DNA of 64,000 bases from Allokutzneria sp. NRRL B-24872 (GTDB lineage Bacteria; Actinomycetota; Actinomycetes; Mycobacteriales; Pseudonocardiaceae). The notes under the pieces are model-generated. The model worked only from the letters and a program-made list of their open reading frames with translations. It searched no databases and was not told the origin of the DNA. The stretch spans positions 1 to 64,000 of the forward strand of contig NZ_MUMH01000103.1 in the NCBI RefSeq assembly GCF_002155965.1, in the 5' to 3' direction. Positions 54,324 to 63,400 of the stretch are shown in pieces. The translations under genes were made by a program, and so were the position numbers. Numbering within the stretch: position 1 is the stretch's first letter; each line of letters begins with the position of its first letter.

Positions 54324-54506
54324 TCAGGCGGGGGTGACGACCTGGCGGCCGTCGTACTGACCACACTGCGGGCAGGCCACGTGCATCAGCTTGGGGGCGC
54401 GGCAGGCGCGGTTGGAACAGGTCGCCAGGTTCGGGGCGCTGGCCTTCCACTGGGAGCGGCGCGAGCGGGTGTTGGACCGCGACATCCTGCGCTTGGGGAC
54501 GGCCAC
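54324..54506 (-). CDS. rpmF: 50S ribosomal protein L32
   Basis: 60 residues starting [20 protein letters not shown], with four cysteines (C30, C35, C45, C48 region: [22 protein letters not shown]) forming a zinc ribbon. This is the Zn-binding (C+) form of L32; the zinc-free paralogue used under zinc limitation is not seen here. It follows the DUF177 gene by 2 nt, the usual bacterial arrangement. Confidence 0.96.
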   Translation of the reverse strand: MAVPKRRMSRSNTRSRRSQWKASAPNLATCSNRACRAPKLMHVACPQCGQYDGRQVVTPA

Positions 54507-54508
54507 GA

Positions 54509-55096
54509 CTAGTTCTCCTCTGAGTTGTTTCCAGCCTCGCCGAACCGCCCTTGCAACGCGGCCCAGCGAGGGTCAATCTTCTCATGCCCGTGGTTCGGGC
54601 CGAGATCGGCCAGCTTCTCCCCGCACTCCACGCACAGACCCGGGCAGTCCGGGTCGCACAGCGGAGCGGCGGGCAGGGTCAGCACGATGGTGTCGCGGGC
54701 GACCGGCTCCAGGTCGAGCAGGTCGTCGACGAGCCTGCTGACCTCGTCCTCGTCGGTGCTGGCCTCGGTGGCGCTGTCCGGATAGGCGAACAGCTCGGTG
54801 ACCCGGACCTCGACCTCACCGCTGAGCGGGTCGAGGCAGCGGGAGCACTCCCCCACCGTCGGCCCGGAGACGGTACCGGTGACCAGGACGCCCTCGACCA
54901 CGGACTCCAGCAGCACGTCGAACTCGACCTCGGCGCCCTTGGGGATACCGAGGACCTCGACCATGCCGAAGTCGCTGGTGGCCTCGAAGGTCCGCTGGTA
55001 ACCACGGCTGCTGCCGGGCCGCCGTCCCAGGTCCCGGGTGTCGATGATCCAGGGGCCGGTCGGCGTACGGTGCGTGGTCTTGCTGCGCTCAGACAT
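54509..55096 (-). CDS. DUF177 (YceD) family protein
   Basis: 195 residues from ATG 55096. The YceD-type core ([36 protein letters not shown]) has a CxxC pair, and a C-terminal zinc-ribbon-like [13 protein letters not shown]. YceD/DUF177 is co-conserved with rpmF and needed for 23S rRNA maturation in plants and some bacteria. Overlap-level spacing with rpmF supports co-transcription. An N-terminal extension is possible but lacks an RBS. Confidence 0.9.
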   Translation of the reverse strand: MSERSKTTHRTPTGPWIIDTRDLGRRPGSSRGYQRTFEATSDFGMVEVLGIPKGAEVEFDVLLESVVEGVLVTGTVSGPTVGECSRCLDPLSGEVEVRVTELFAYPDSATEASTDEDEVSRLVDDLLDLEPVARDTIVLTLPAAPLCDPDCPGLCVECGEKLADLGPNHGHEKIDPRWAALQGRFGEAGNNSEEN

Positions 55097-55194
55097 GTGT
55101 GTGGTGTGTGCGGCCGTGGTCGGTTGGCGGCCAACTCGGCAAGGGTACGGGACGCCACCTCGGAGAACGAAATCCGTTCCCCTCGCCGACCGGC

Positions 55195-55962
55195 TCAGTA
55201 CGCGCCGCGGGGGCGGGCGGAGCGAGGACCGACCGGTTCCTCGTCCTGGTAGTCGAAGACGGTGTCGTGGCTGTGGCTCGGACCGCCGCGACCGCGCAGC
55301 TGGGCACGGCCCTTGCCGACCGTGCGCAGGGTGCGGCCGAGCAGGTCCTCGAACTCGCCGAGCTTGCTGTCCACGTAGGCGTCGCACTCCGAGCGCAGCC
55401 GCCCGGCTTCCTGGTTCGCGGCGTCGACCACCCGGGCCGACTCGCCGTGCGCGGCGCGCACCACCTCGGTCTGGTCGACCATGCGCGCCTGCTCGGCGCG
55501 GCCCTCGTCGACGGAGCGCTCGTAGGAGGCGCGGCCGGCCTGGATCATCCGCTCCGCCTCGGACTCCGCCCTGCCGACGGCGTCCTCGTACTCGTGCCGG
55601 GCCGCCGCGGCGATCCGCTCGGCCTCGGCCTCGGCGTCGGCGACCATGCGCTCGGACCGCGCCCTGGCCTCGGCGAGCAGACGGTCGGCCTCCTCGCGGG
55701 CCTCGGTGACCGTCTGCTCCGCCTCGGCGCGGGAACTGCTGATGCTGTGCTCTGCCTGCTGCGCGGCCTTGTTGACGACCTCGTCGCGGTGGTCGAGCAC
55801 GTCCTGGGCGTCGTCGAGCTCGCCCGGGATCGCGTCCCGGATCTCGTCGAGCAGTTCCAGGACGTCACCTCGCGGCACCACGCACCCGGAGGTCATGGGA
55901 ACGCCGCGCGCCTCCTCGACGATCGTGACGAGCTCGTCGAGCGCCTCGAAGACCCGGTACAC
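55195..55962 (-). CDS. SepIVA/DivIVA-like coiled-coil division protein
   Basis: 255 residues. Short N-terminal domain (MYRVFEALDELVTIVEEARG) then an almost continuous coiled coil of Ala/Glu/Arg heptads to residue ~215 and a flexible C-terminal tail (RARGRGGPS...). This is the actinobacterial SepIVA (Rv2927c) arrangement, a protein needed for division and polar growth in mycobacteria. Synteny with mutM-rnc supports the call. The tail ends VGPRSARPRGAY. Confidence 0.87.
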   Translation of the reverse strand: MYRVFEALDELVTIVEEARGVPMTSGCVVPRGDVLELLDEIRDAIPGELDDAQDVLDHRDEVVNKAAQQAEHSISSSRAEAEQTVTEAREEADRLLAEARARSERMVADAEAEAERIAAAARHEYEDAVGRAESEAERMIQAGRASYERSVDEGRAEQARMVDQTEVVRAAHGESARVVDAANQEAGRLRSECDAYVDSKLGEFEDLLGRTLRTVGKGRAQLRGRGGPSHSHDTVFDYQDEEPVGPRSARPRGAY

Positions 55963-56058
55963 GTGCCACCCCTCGCCCCGCAGTCGACTGTCCAGGTTCC
56001 AGTCTGCCGTGTCGGTGCGTTGGACGGCGGGATCTCACCACGCGTGTCAGGCAGTGAT

Positions 56059-56484
56059 TCAGGCGTTGACGTTGACGAGCACGAAGCTCTTGTAGTGATC
56101 GGCGGTGTAGAAGAACTCCGACGCGGAGCCGGTCACGATCCGCTTGGCACCGCGGTGGCCGATGCCGGGCGTCTTGACGGTGAACTCCTTGTAGTAGTCG
56201 GCGGCGCACTTCGGCAGCAGGTTCTCGCGGTTGCCGAAGGTGGTCCCGTCCTGCGGGTACGGGTACGGACCGCCCTTCTTGATGAGGTTGACCGTGTCGG
56301 TCGCCTCGCGGGGCAGCTCCGAGAGGTTCTTCTTGGTGTAGGAGGCGGTGTCACCACAGGCCGGTTGGGCCGCGGCGCTGAGCGCTGAGGGGGCGGCGGA
56401 AGCGACGGCCGGGATCAGGGCACCCACTGCCACCAGGACGGCCGCGAGCAGGGTCTGCGCAACGCGTGCTGTGATCGGCTTCAT
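56059..56484 (-). CDS. Secreted guanyl-specific ribonuclease (RNase Sa type)
   Basis: 141 residues. Signal peptide (MKPITARVAQTLLAAVLVAV to about ASAAPS). The mature domain shows FGNRENLLP, YYKEFTVKTPG with the catalytic Glu, HRGAKRIVTG with Arg, and FYTADHYKSF with the catalytic His, the RNase Sa/barnase-like microbial RNase set. Cleaves after G in extracellular RNA. No barstar-type inhibitor is encoded next to it, so self-protection must come from export or a distant gene. Confidence 0.91.
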   Translation of the reverse strand: MKPITARVAQTLLAAVLVAVGALIPAVASAAPSALSAAAQPACGDTASYTKKNLSELPREATDTVNLIKKGGPYPYPQDGTTFGNRENLLPKCAADYYKEFTVKTPGIGHRGAKRIVTGSASEFFYTADHYKSFVLVNVNA

Positions 56485-56557
56485 GGTTCGGGAACGTAAC
56501 TACGGCGCATGATCGTCCACAGGCGTTGATATGAACTTTCGAAGGCGGGAGAACGAC

Positions 56558-57013
56558 GTGCAGACGGAAGTAGGGACTTTTCGCCGGGCGGTTTCAACCG
56601 ACGTGGACGCGATCGTGGGCATGCTCGCCGACGATTCCCTCGGTGCCACGCGGGAGAACCCCGGCGACCCGGTCTACCAGCGCGCGTTCGCCGCGATCGA
56701 CGCCGATCCGAACCAGCTCCTGGCGGTGGCGGAGAAAGCGGGCGAGGTGATCGCGACGATGCAGCTGAGCTTCATTCCCGGCCTGTCCCGCAAGGGAATT
56801 TCCCGCTGTCAGATCGAGGCCGTTCGGGTGCGGGTCGACCAGCGGGGTTCGGGTCTCGGCGAAGCGATGATCCGCTGGGCGATCGAGCGCGCGCGGGAAC
56901 GGGAGTGCGCTCTGGTGCAGCTGACCACCGACGCGACGCGGGACGGCGCGCGCCGGTTCTACGAACGGCTCGGCTTCGCGCCGAGCCACGTCGGCATGAA
57001 GCTCGCGCTCTAG
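56558..57013 (+). CDS. GNAT-family N-acetyltransferase
   Basis: 151 residues from GTG 56558 (GGGAG 6 nt upstream); ATG 56531 is possible but has no clear RBS. GNAT core: [20 protein letters not shown] at the start, acetyl-CoA loop [20 protein letters not shown], and [19 protein letters not shown] at the end. Substrate unknown. Its 3' end overlaps coaD by 4 nt in convergent orientation. Confidence 0.83.
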   Translation: MQTEVGTFRRAVSTDVDAIVGMLADDSLGATRENPGDPVYQRAFAAIDADPNQLLAVAEKAGEVIATMQLSFIPGLSRKGISRCQIEAVRVRVDQRGSGLGEAMIRWAIERARERECALVQLTTDATRDGARRFYERLGFAPSHVGMKLAL

Positions 57014-57492
57014 CGGGTCTCGGCCAAGCGGTCGGCGAGGCGCTGGTCGACCGCGGGCGGCAGCAGGTGCGAGACGTCGCCGCCGTAGGTGGCCACGTCC
57101 TTGACCAGCGAGCTGGACAGGAAGCTGTAGACCGGGTTGGTGGCGATGAACATCGTGTCGATGCCGGAGAGGCGCTGGTTCATCTGCGCCATCTGCAGCT
57201 CGTACTCGAAGTCGCTGACCGCGCGCAGGCCCTTGACGATCGCCTGGACCTCGTTGGCCTTGCAGTAGTCCACCAGCAGGCCGTACCAGGAGTCGATGCG
57301 CACGTTGGGCAGGTGCGGCGTGACGTCGCGGAGCATCTCCATGCGCTCCTCGACGGTGAACAGGCTGCGCTTGCTCTTGTTGATCATCACAGCGACGACG
57401 ACCTCGTCGAACAGACCGGCCGCCCGCTCGATGATGTCCAAGTGCCCGTTGGTCACTGGGTCATAGGAGCCGGGGTAAACGGCACGCCTCAT
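57010..57492 (-). CDS. coaD: Pantetheine-phosphate adenylyltransferase
   Basis: 160 residues from ATG 57492. Nucleotidyltransferase motif [20 protein letters not shown] (T/HxGH) at the N-terminus and the late ISSTLVR-equivalent [20 protein letters not shown]. Fourth step of coenzyme A biosynthesis. Divergent from rsmD; in mycobacteria coaD and rsmD are also neighbours. The start is well placed, with no upstream sequence resembling the family. Confidence 0.94.
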   Translation of the reverse strand: MRRAVYPGSYDPVTNGHLDIIERAAGLFDEVVVAVMINKSKRSLFTVEERMEMLRDVTPHLPNVRIDSWYGLLVDYCKANEVQAIVKGLRAVSDFEYELQMAQMNQRLSGIDTMFIATNPVYSFLSSSLVKDVATYGGDVSHLLPPAVDQRLADRLAETR

Positions 57493-57608
57493 GGGCGGGA
57501 CCGTAACAGCATTCAGGTATGGCGCCACAGCTCGGTCGCGGCGAGTGGGAAGTGTCACCCGGCATCACCGGCCGAACGGAGCACCGGTGCCGGTGGGAGT
57601 ATTGCCAG

Positions 57609-58163
57609 GTGACGCGAATCGTTGCCGGGACCGCTGGCGGACGCCGGCTCGCGGTGCCGCCCAAGGGGACACGACCGACCTCGGACCGGGTGCGGGAAGC
57701 GCTCTTCAGCGCGCTCGAAACCCTGGTGGAGCTGGACGGCGCGCGGGTGCTCGACATCTACGCGGGTTCGGGCGCGCTCGGTTTCGAGTCCCTGTCCCGT
57801 GGAGCGGTGGCCGCGACCTTCGTGGAGTCCGACCGGCGCGCGGGCGAAGTGCTCCGCCGCAACGCCGCCGACCTCGCACTGCCGGGCGCCGACGTGCGGA
57901 CCGGCTCGGCCGACACGGTGCTGTCGACGGGTGCTGTCCGTCCGTACGACGTCGTCTTCGCCGACCCGCCCTACGACCTGAGCAACGAGGCGCTGCACCG
58001 CACGCTCACCGTGCTCGTCGAGTCGGGGTGGACCGAGCCCGGCACCGTCGTCGTGGTGGAGCGCGCCGTGCGGACCGGCGACCCCGCGTGGCCCTCGCCG
58101 CTGGTCCCCCTGCGCACGCGCCGCTACGGCGACACCGCCCTCCACTGGGCCGAACACGCCTGA
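57609..58163 (+). CDS. rsmD: 16S rRNA (guanine-966 N2)-methyltransferase
   Basis: 184 residues from GTG 57609 (VTRIVAGTAGGRRLAVPPKG). Motifs: RPTSDRVREALFSALE, SAM motif LDIYAGSGALGFESLSRGA, and catalytic DPPY in VVFADPPYDLSNE. Longer readings upstream fall in the coaD-divergent region. Methylates G966 of 16S rRNA. Followed by a 163-nt spacer with 30-bp tandem repeats before the MFS gene. Confidence 0.93.
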   Translation: MTRIVAGTAGGRRLAVPPKGTRPTSDRVREALFSALETLVELDGARVLDIYAGSGALGFESLSRGAVAATFVESDRRAGEVLRRNAADLALPGADVRTGSADTVLSTGAVRPYDVVFADPPYDLSNEALHRTLTVLVESGWTEPGTVVVVERAVRTGDPAWPSPLVPLRTRRYGDTALHWAEHA

Positions 58164-58202
58164 CCCCGCTCGCCGCCAATGCCGCGTTTGTTCCGTTGAA
58201 CG

Positions 58203-58292
58203 GACTGAACGAGTCATTCAGGTGGTTGGGCGGGCTGAACGAGTCATTCAGGTGGTTGAACGCACTCAATGACTCATTCAGTCCGTTGAGCG
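58203..58292. repeat. Three 30-bp tandem repeats with CTGAACGAGTCATTCAG core
   Basis: Units start at 58203, 58233 and 58263. Cores CTGAACGAGTCATTCAG (58205, 58235) and CTCAATGACTCATTCAG (58265) are near-palindromic with a 30-bp period, followed in the first two by GTGGTTG. The period equals 10 codons, and both strands read as LN(E/D)SF-type peptides, but no start or RBS supports a gene. Confidence 0.7.
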
Positions 58293-58326
58293 CGGTAGGG
58301 GTGTCCACTGTGGAGGGTGGTGGGCG

Positions 58327-59691
58327 TTGTTGCGAGGGATGGGCAGTTGCACTGTCGTCGCAACGGGTTTCGCGACGTATGTTGCGGCTGTGGGCGTGTT
58401 CGGGAATCGAACCTACCGGCGGCTGTTCGTCGCCCAGGTGGTCGCGCTCGTGGGGTCGGGGTTGGCGACGGTGGCGCTCGGGCTGCTGGCGCACCGGCTC
58501 GCCGGAGGTGAGGCGGGGCTGGTCCTCGGCGTCGCGCTGGCGATCAAGATGGTGGCCTACGTGTTCTTCGCCCCACTGGCCACGGCGCTCGCGGAACGGC
58601 TGCCGCGGCGGGGGTTCCTGGTGGCGATGGACGTGGTGCGCGCGGCGGTCGCGCTGGCCCTGCCGTTCGTCACCGAGGTCTGGCAGGTGTACGCGCTGAT
58701 CGTTGTGCTGCAAGCGGCCTCGGCGTCGTTCACGCCGACGTTCCAGGCGACGATCCCCACGGTGCTCCCCGACGAGGACGACTACACGCGCGCGCTGTCG
58801 TTGTCGCGCTTGGCATATGAGCTGGAGAGCCTGTTGAGCCCGGTGCTGGCCGCCGCGTTGCTCACGGTGGTCGGGGCGGGCCAGCTCTTCGTGGGGACGG
58901 CGGTCGGCTTCGCGGCGTCGGCCCTGCTCGTGCTGAGCGTGGTGCTGCCCAAGCCGGTCGAGTCCGCGGACAGATCCATTGGCGGGATGCGCGTGTACCT
59001 GGCCACACCCCGCCTGCGAGCGCTGGTCGGGCTCAACCTCGCGGCCGCGGCGGCCGGATCGATGGTGCTGGTGAACACCGTCGTGGTGGTGCGCGAGAAC
59101 TTCGGGCTGAGCGATTCGGCCGTGGCGTTGGCGCTCGGCGCGTACGGCGCGGGCTCGATCGTGGCGGCGGTGTCGCTGCCTCGCGTGCTGACGAGGATCG
59201 GCGAGCGCCACGTGATGCTCGGCGGGGCGGGCGTGCTGGTGTTCGTGCTTGCGGTGAGCGCGTTCCTGCCGCTGTCGTGGGCTGGAGTTCTCCTCGCGTG
59301 GGCCGCCTTGGGGCTGGCGGGCGCGGCGGTGCAGACACCGATCGGTCGGCTGGTGCGGCGCTCGGCGGAGCCGGGTGGCTGGCCGAGGTTGTTCGCCGCG
59401 CAGTTCACGGTGTCGCACGGCGGTTGGCTGGTGACCTACCTGCTCGCGGGGCTGCTCGGCGCATGGGCGGGAATGCCGATCACGTTGCTGCTGCTGGCAA
59501 TGATCGCCGCGGGCGGAGTGCTGTTCGCCGCACGCGTGTGGCCCGCGCACGATCCGTCCACTGTGGAGCACGTGCACGACAACCTGGACCCCGACGACCC
59601 GCACCTGCTGGGCGCGGTGGCGCACGGAGGCGGTTGGGTGCACGCGCACGAGTTCGCGATCGACCGCGTGCACCCGCGCTGGCCTACTTGA
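58327..59691 (+). CDS. MFS transporter with His-rich C-terminal tail
   Basis: 454 residues, about 12 membrane spans. Major facilitator features: FGNRTYRRLFVAQVVALVGS at the start, the loop between helices 2 and 3 (ATALAERLPRRGFLVAMDVV), and a gate region LRALVGLNLAAAAAGSMVLV. The soluble C-terminus is His-rich (EHVHDNLDPDDPHLLGAVAH, WVHAHEF), eight His in about 40 residues. Start uncertain: TTG 58327, ATG 58339, GTG 58390 all in frame. Overlaps the arginase gene end by 8 nt, convergent. Confidence 0.82.
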   Translation: MLRGMGSCTVVATGFATYVAAVGVFGNRTYRRLFVAQVVALVGSGLATVALGLLAHRLAGGEAGLVLGVALAIKMVAYVFFAPLATALAERLPRRGFLVAMDVVRAAVALALPFVTEVWQVYALIVVLQAASASFTPTFQATIPTVLPDEDDYTRALSLSRLAYELESLLSPVLAAALLTVVGAGQLFVGTAVGFAASALLVLSVVLPKPVESADRSIGGMRVYLATPRLRALVGLNLAAAAAGSMVLVNTVVVVRENFGLSDSAVALALGAYGAGSIVAAVSLPRVLTRIGERHVMLGGAGVLVFVLAVSAFLPLSWAGVLLAWAALGLAGAAVQTPIGRLVRRSAEPGGWPRLFAAQFTVSHGGWLVTYLLAGLLGAWAGMPITLLLLAMIAAGGVLFAARVWPAHDPSTVEHVHDNLDPDDPHLLGAVAHGGGWVHAHEFAIDRVHPRWPT

Positions 59692-60436
59692 GCACCTCGC
59701 CCAACGCCTCCAACAGCGGCACGAGCTTGGCCAGCTCGGCGTCGTCGGAGGTGACGCACTCGGTGATCGCGGCGCCCACGACCGTCCACTGAGGACTCAA
59801 CCGCCGGACCTGATCAGCCAGCTCGCCGACGCTCAACCCGCCGGGCTCCGGGTAGGTCATGCCGTTGAACTCATCGGGCGACAACACGTCGAGGTCGATG
59901 TGCAGGTAGACCTCGTGGTTGCGCGGAGCCACTTCCCCGCACTCGGCCAGACGCACCTGCTTGTCCTCACCGATCAACGGCCGTTCACCGTCGTCGATGC
60001 TGCGCGCGCCAACGAGGACGACTTCGCGCTCCCCCATCGCAGAGCGCAGGACCATGCCGTGGAAAGCGCCGGACGGCGAGGACTCCGGGGTGTTGAGGTC
60101 GGCGTGCGCGTCGAACCAGAGCACCGCCACGTCGTCGCCGAGGCGTCGCACGGGCACCAGGTCGACGGAGCAGTCCCCGCCGATCGTCAGCACCGGACCC
60201 TCCGCTTCGGACTGTGCGGACAGTGCGGCGCGCTGGGCCTCCTGGTGCTCCAGCAGCACGTCGAGGTTGGCGATGCCGCCGATCGTCGGCGAGGTGTCGG
60301 CGCTGACAGGAACCTCGGTCACCTCGGCGCCGAGCACCCGCCCGGCAAGACGGGCGAGCGCGCGGCAGCCGGACGGCAGGCCGGAGCGGGCTTCGACCAG
60401 GGCTCCCTGGAACTGGGGTACCGAGTGGATGCGCAT
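59684..60436 (-). CDS. Arginase/agmatinase-family protein with Cys for His
   Basis: 250 residues from ATG 60436. Ureohydrolase fold: GGDCSVDLVPVRRLG, WFDAHADLNTPES, HIDLDVLSPDEFNG. In classical arginases the first motif is GGDHS, whose His is a manganese ligand; here it is Cys. The DAHADLN and DxD ligands are kept. It may bind a different metal or act on another amidine. No arginine catabolism genes are adjacent. Confidence 0.83.
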   Translation of the reverse strand: MRIHSVPQFQGALVEARSGLPSGCRALARLAGRVLGAEVTEVPVSADTSPTIGGIANLDVLLEHQEAQRAALSAQSEAEGPVLTIGGDCSVDLVPVRRLGDDVAVLWFDAHADLNTPESSPSGAFHGMVLRSAMGEREVVLVGARSIDDGERPLIGEDKQVRLAECGEVAPRNHEVYLHIDLDVLSPDEFNGMTYPEPGGLSVGELADQVRRLSPQWTVVGAAITECVTSDDAELAKLVPLLEALGEVLK

Positions 60437-60488
60437 CGCCGGAGTATGCGTGTGCGCGGTGTCCGCGCACACGCACATTTCGGCGCGC

Positions 60489-63400
60489 TCAGGTCAGTTC
60501 GATGATCAGGTCGCCGCCCTCGACCTGCTGGACCTTGCCGATGGCCAGCCGCTTGACCTGGCCCGCCTTCGGCGCGGTGATCGCGGCCTCCATCTTCATG
60601 GCCTCGATCGTGGCCACCGTCTGACCGGCCTCGACCTCCTCGCCCTCGGCCACCGCGAGGGTGACCACACCGGCGAACGGCGCGGGCACGTGGTCGGGGT
60701 TGGCGCGGTCGGCCTTCTCGGCGGCCGGGATGTCAGCGGCCACCGAGCGGTCGCGGACGGAGATCGGCCGCAGCTGCCCGTTGAGCGTGGCCATCACCGT
60801 GCGCATGCCGCGGTCGTCGGCCTCACCGATGGCTTCGAGCCCGATGAGCAGCCGAACGCCCTGCTCCAGGTCGACCGAGTACTCCTCGCCGGGGCGCAGA
60901 CCGTAGAAGAAGTCCTTGCTGCGCAGCACACTGGTGTCGCCGTACGCCTCGCGGTGCGCGGTGAACTCCTTGGCGGGCGCGGGGAACAGCAGCCGGTTGA
61001 GCGTCTTGCGGCGGTCGGTCTCCAGGCCGCGGCGGTCGTCGTCGGTCAGCTCGACCATCTTGCGCTGGGCACCGCGCCCCGCGAGGGCGCGGCTGCGGAA
61101 GGGCTCCGGCCAGCCGCCGGGCGGGTTGCCCAGCTCGCCGTGCAGGAAGCCGACCACCGAGTCCGGGATGTCGAAGCTGCCCGGGTTCGCCTCGAAGTCG
61201 CCGGGCTCGACGCCCGCGCCGACCATGTGCAGCGCCAGGTCCCCGACCACCTTGGACGACGGGGTCACCTTCACCAGGCGCCCGAGCATGCGGTCGGCCG
61301 CGGCGTAGGTGGACTCGATCTCCTCGAACCGGTCGCCGAGGCCGAGCGCGATCGCCTGCTGGCGCAGGTTGGACAGCTGCCCGCCGGGGATCTCGTGGTG
61401 GTAGACGCGGCCGGTCGGCGAAGCCAGGCCCGACTCGAACGGCGCGTAGATCCGGCGCACCGCCTCCCAATACGGCTCAAGGTCGCAGACGGCCTGGAGG
61501 TCGAGGCCGGTGGCGCGCTCGGTGTGGTCGGTCGCGGCGACGATCGCCGACAGCGACGGCTGCGAGGTGGTGCCCGCCATGGAGGCCGTCGCACCGTCCA
61601 CCGCGTCCACGCCCGCCTGGATCGCGGCGAGGTAGGTGGCCAGCTGGCCGCCCGCGGTGTCGTGGGTGTGCAGGTGCACCGGCAGGTCGAACTCCGAGCG
61701 CAGCGCCTTGACCAGGGTCGCGGCGGCCGGTGGGCGGAGCAGTCCGGCCATGTCCTTGATCGCGAGGACATGCGCGCCCGCGCGGACGATCTGCTCGGCG
61801 AGGCGCAGGTAGTAGTCGAGGGTGTAGAGCTGCTCGCCCGGGTCGGAGAGGTCGGCGGTGTAGCAGAGCGCCACCTCGGCGACGGCCGATCCGGTGTCGC
61901 GCACGGCCTCGATGGCCGGGCGCATCTGCTCGACGTCGTTGAGCGCGTCGAAGATCCGGAAGATGTCGATGCCGGTCGCGGTGGCCTCTTCGACGAAGCC
62001 GCGCGTCACCGCTTCCGGGTACGGCGTGTAGCCCACGGTGTTGCGACCGCGCAGCAGCATCTGGAGGCAGATGTTGGGCACGGCCTCGCGCAGCGCGGCC
62101 AGGCGCTCCCACGGGTCCTCGGCGAGGAAGCGCAGCGCCACGTCGTAGGTCGCGCCGCCCCAGCACTCCAGCGACAGCAGCTCCGGCGTGGAGCGCGCCA
62201 CGTGCGGCGCCACGGCCAGCAGGTCCTTGGTGCGCACGCGCGTGGCCAGCAGCGACTGGTGCGCGTCGCGGAAGGTGGTGTCGGTGACGCCGACCGCCGG
62301 GGCCGAGCGCAGCCACGCGGCGAAGCCTTCGGGGCCGAGCTCGACGAGCTTGTGCCGCGAGCCCGACGGCGGGACGTCCAACAGGTTGACCGCGGGCAGC
62401 TTCTGCACCGGGTCCACAGTGGACGGACGGGAGCCGTTGGGCTTGTTCACCGTCACGTCGGCGAGGTAGGTCAGCAGCCTGGTGCCGCGGTCGGCGGAGT
62501 GCCGCGCGGTCAGCAGGTGCGGGCGCTGCTCGATGAACGCGGTGGTGACCTTGCCGTCCAGGAACTCGTTGTCGTCGAGCACCGCCTGGATGAACGGGAT
62601 GTTCGTGGAGACACCGCGGATGCGGAACTCGGCGATCGCGCGACGGGCGCGGCGGACGGCTCCGGCGAAGTCACGGCCGCGACAGGTCAGCTTCACCAGC
62701 ATCGAGTCGAAGTGCGCGCTGATGCCGGCGCCCGCGTGCGCGGTGCCGCCGTCGAGCCGGATGCCCGCGCCGCCCGGCGAGCGGTAGGCGGTGATGCGCC
62801 CGGTGTCCGGGCGGAAGCCGTTGGCCGGGTCCTCGGTGGTGATGCGGCACTGCAACGCGGCTCCGCGCAGGCGGACGTTGTCCTGCGTCAGCTCCAGCTC
62901 GGGCAGCGTCGCACCGGCGGCGATCCGCATCTGCGACTGCACCAGGTCGACGTCGGTGACCTCCTCGGTCACCGTGTGCTCGACCTGGATGCGCGGGTTC
63001 ATCTCGATGAAGACGTGGTTGCCCTGGCGGTCGACGAGGAACTCCACCGTGCCCGCGTTGACGTAGCCGATGTGCTTGGCGAAGGACACCGCGTCCGCGC
63101 AGATCCGGTCGCGCAGCTTCGGGTCGAGGTTGGGCGCCGGGGCGATCTCGATGACCTTCTGGTGGCGCCGCTGCACCGAGCAGTCGCGCTCGAAGAGGTG
63201 GATCACGTTGCCCTTGGCGTCGGCCAGGATCTGCACCTCGATGTGCCGGGGCTCGACGACCGCCTGCTCCAGGAAGACCGTGGCGTCACCGAAGGCGGAC
63301 TCGGCCTCGCGCATCGCGGCTTCCAGTGCCTCGCGCAGCGCGCCCGGCTCCTCGACGCGGCGCATACCGCGCCCGCCACCACCGGCGACGGCCTTGACGA

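Noticed and set aside
58164..58326. Peptide with LNESF repeats as a gene
   Set aside because: Reads open on both strands because of the 30-bp palindromic period; no RBS or signal, and it would fuse to out-of-frame neighbour sequence.
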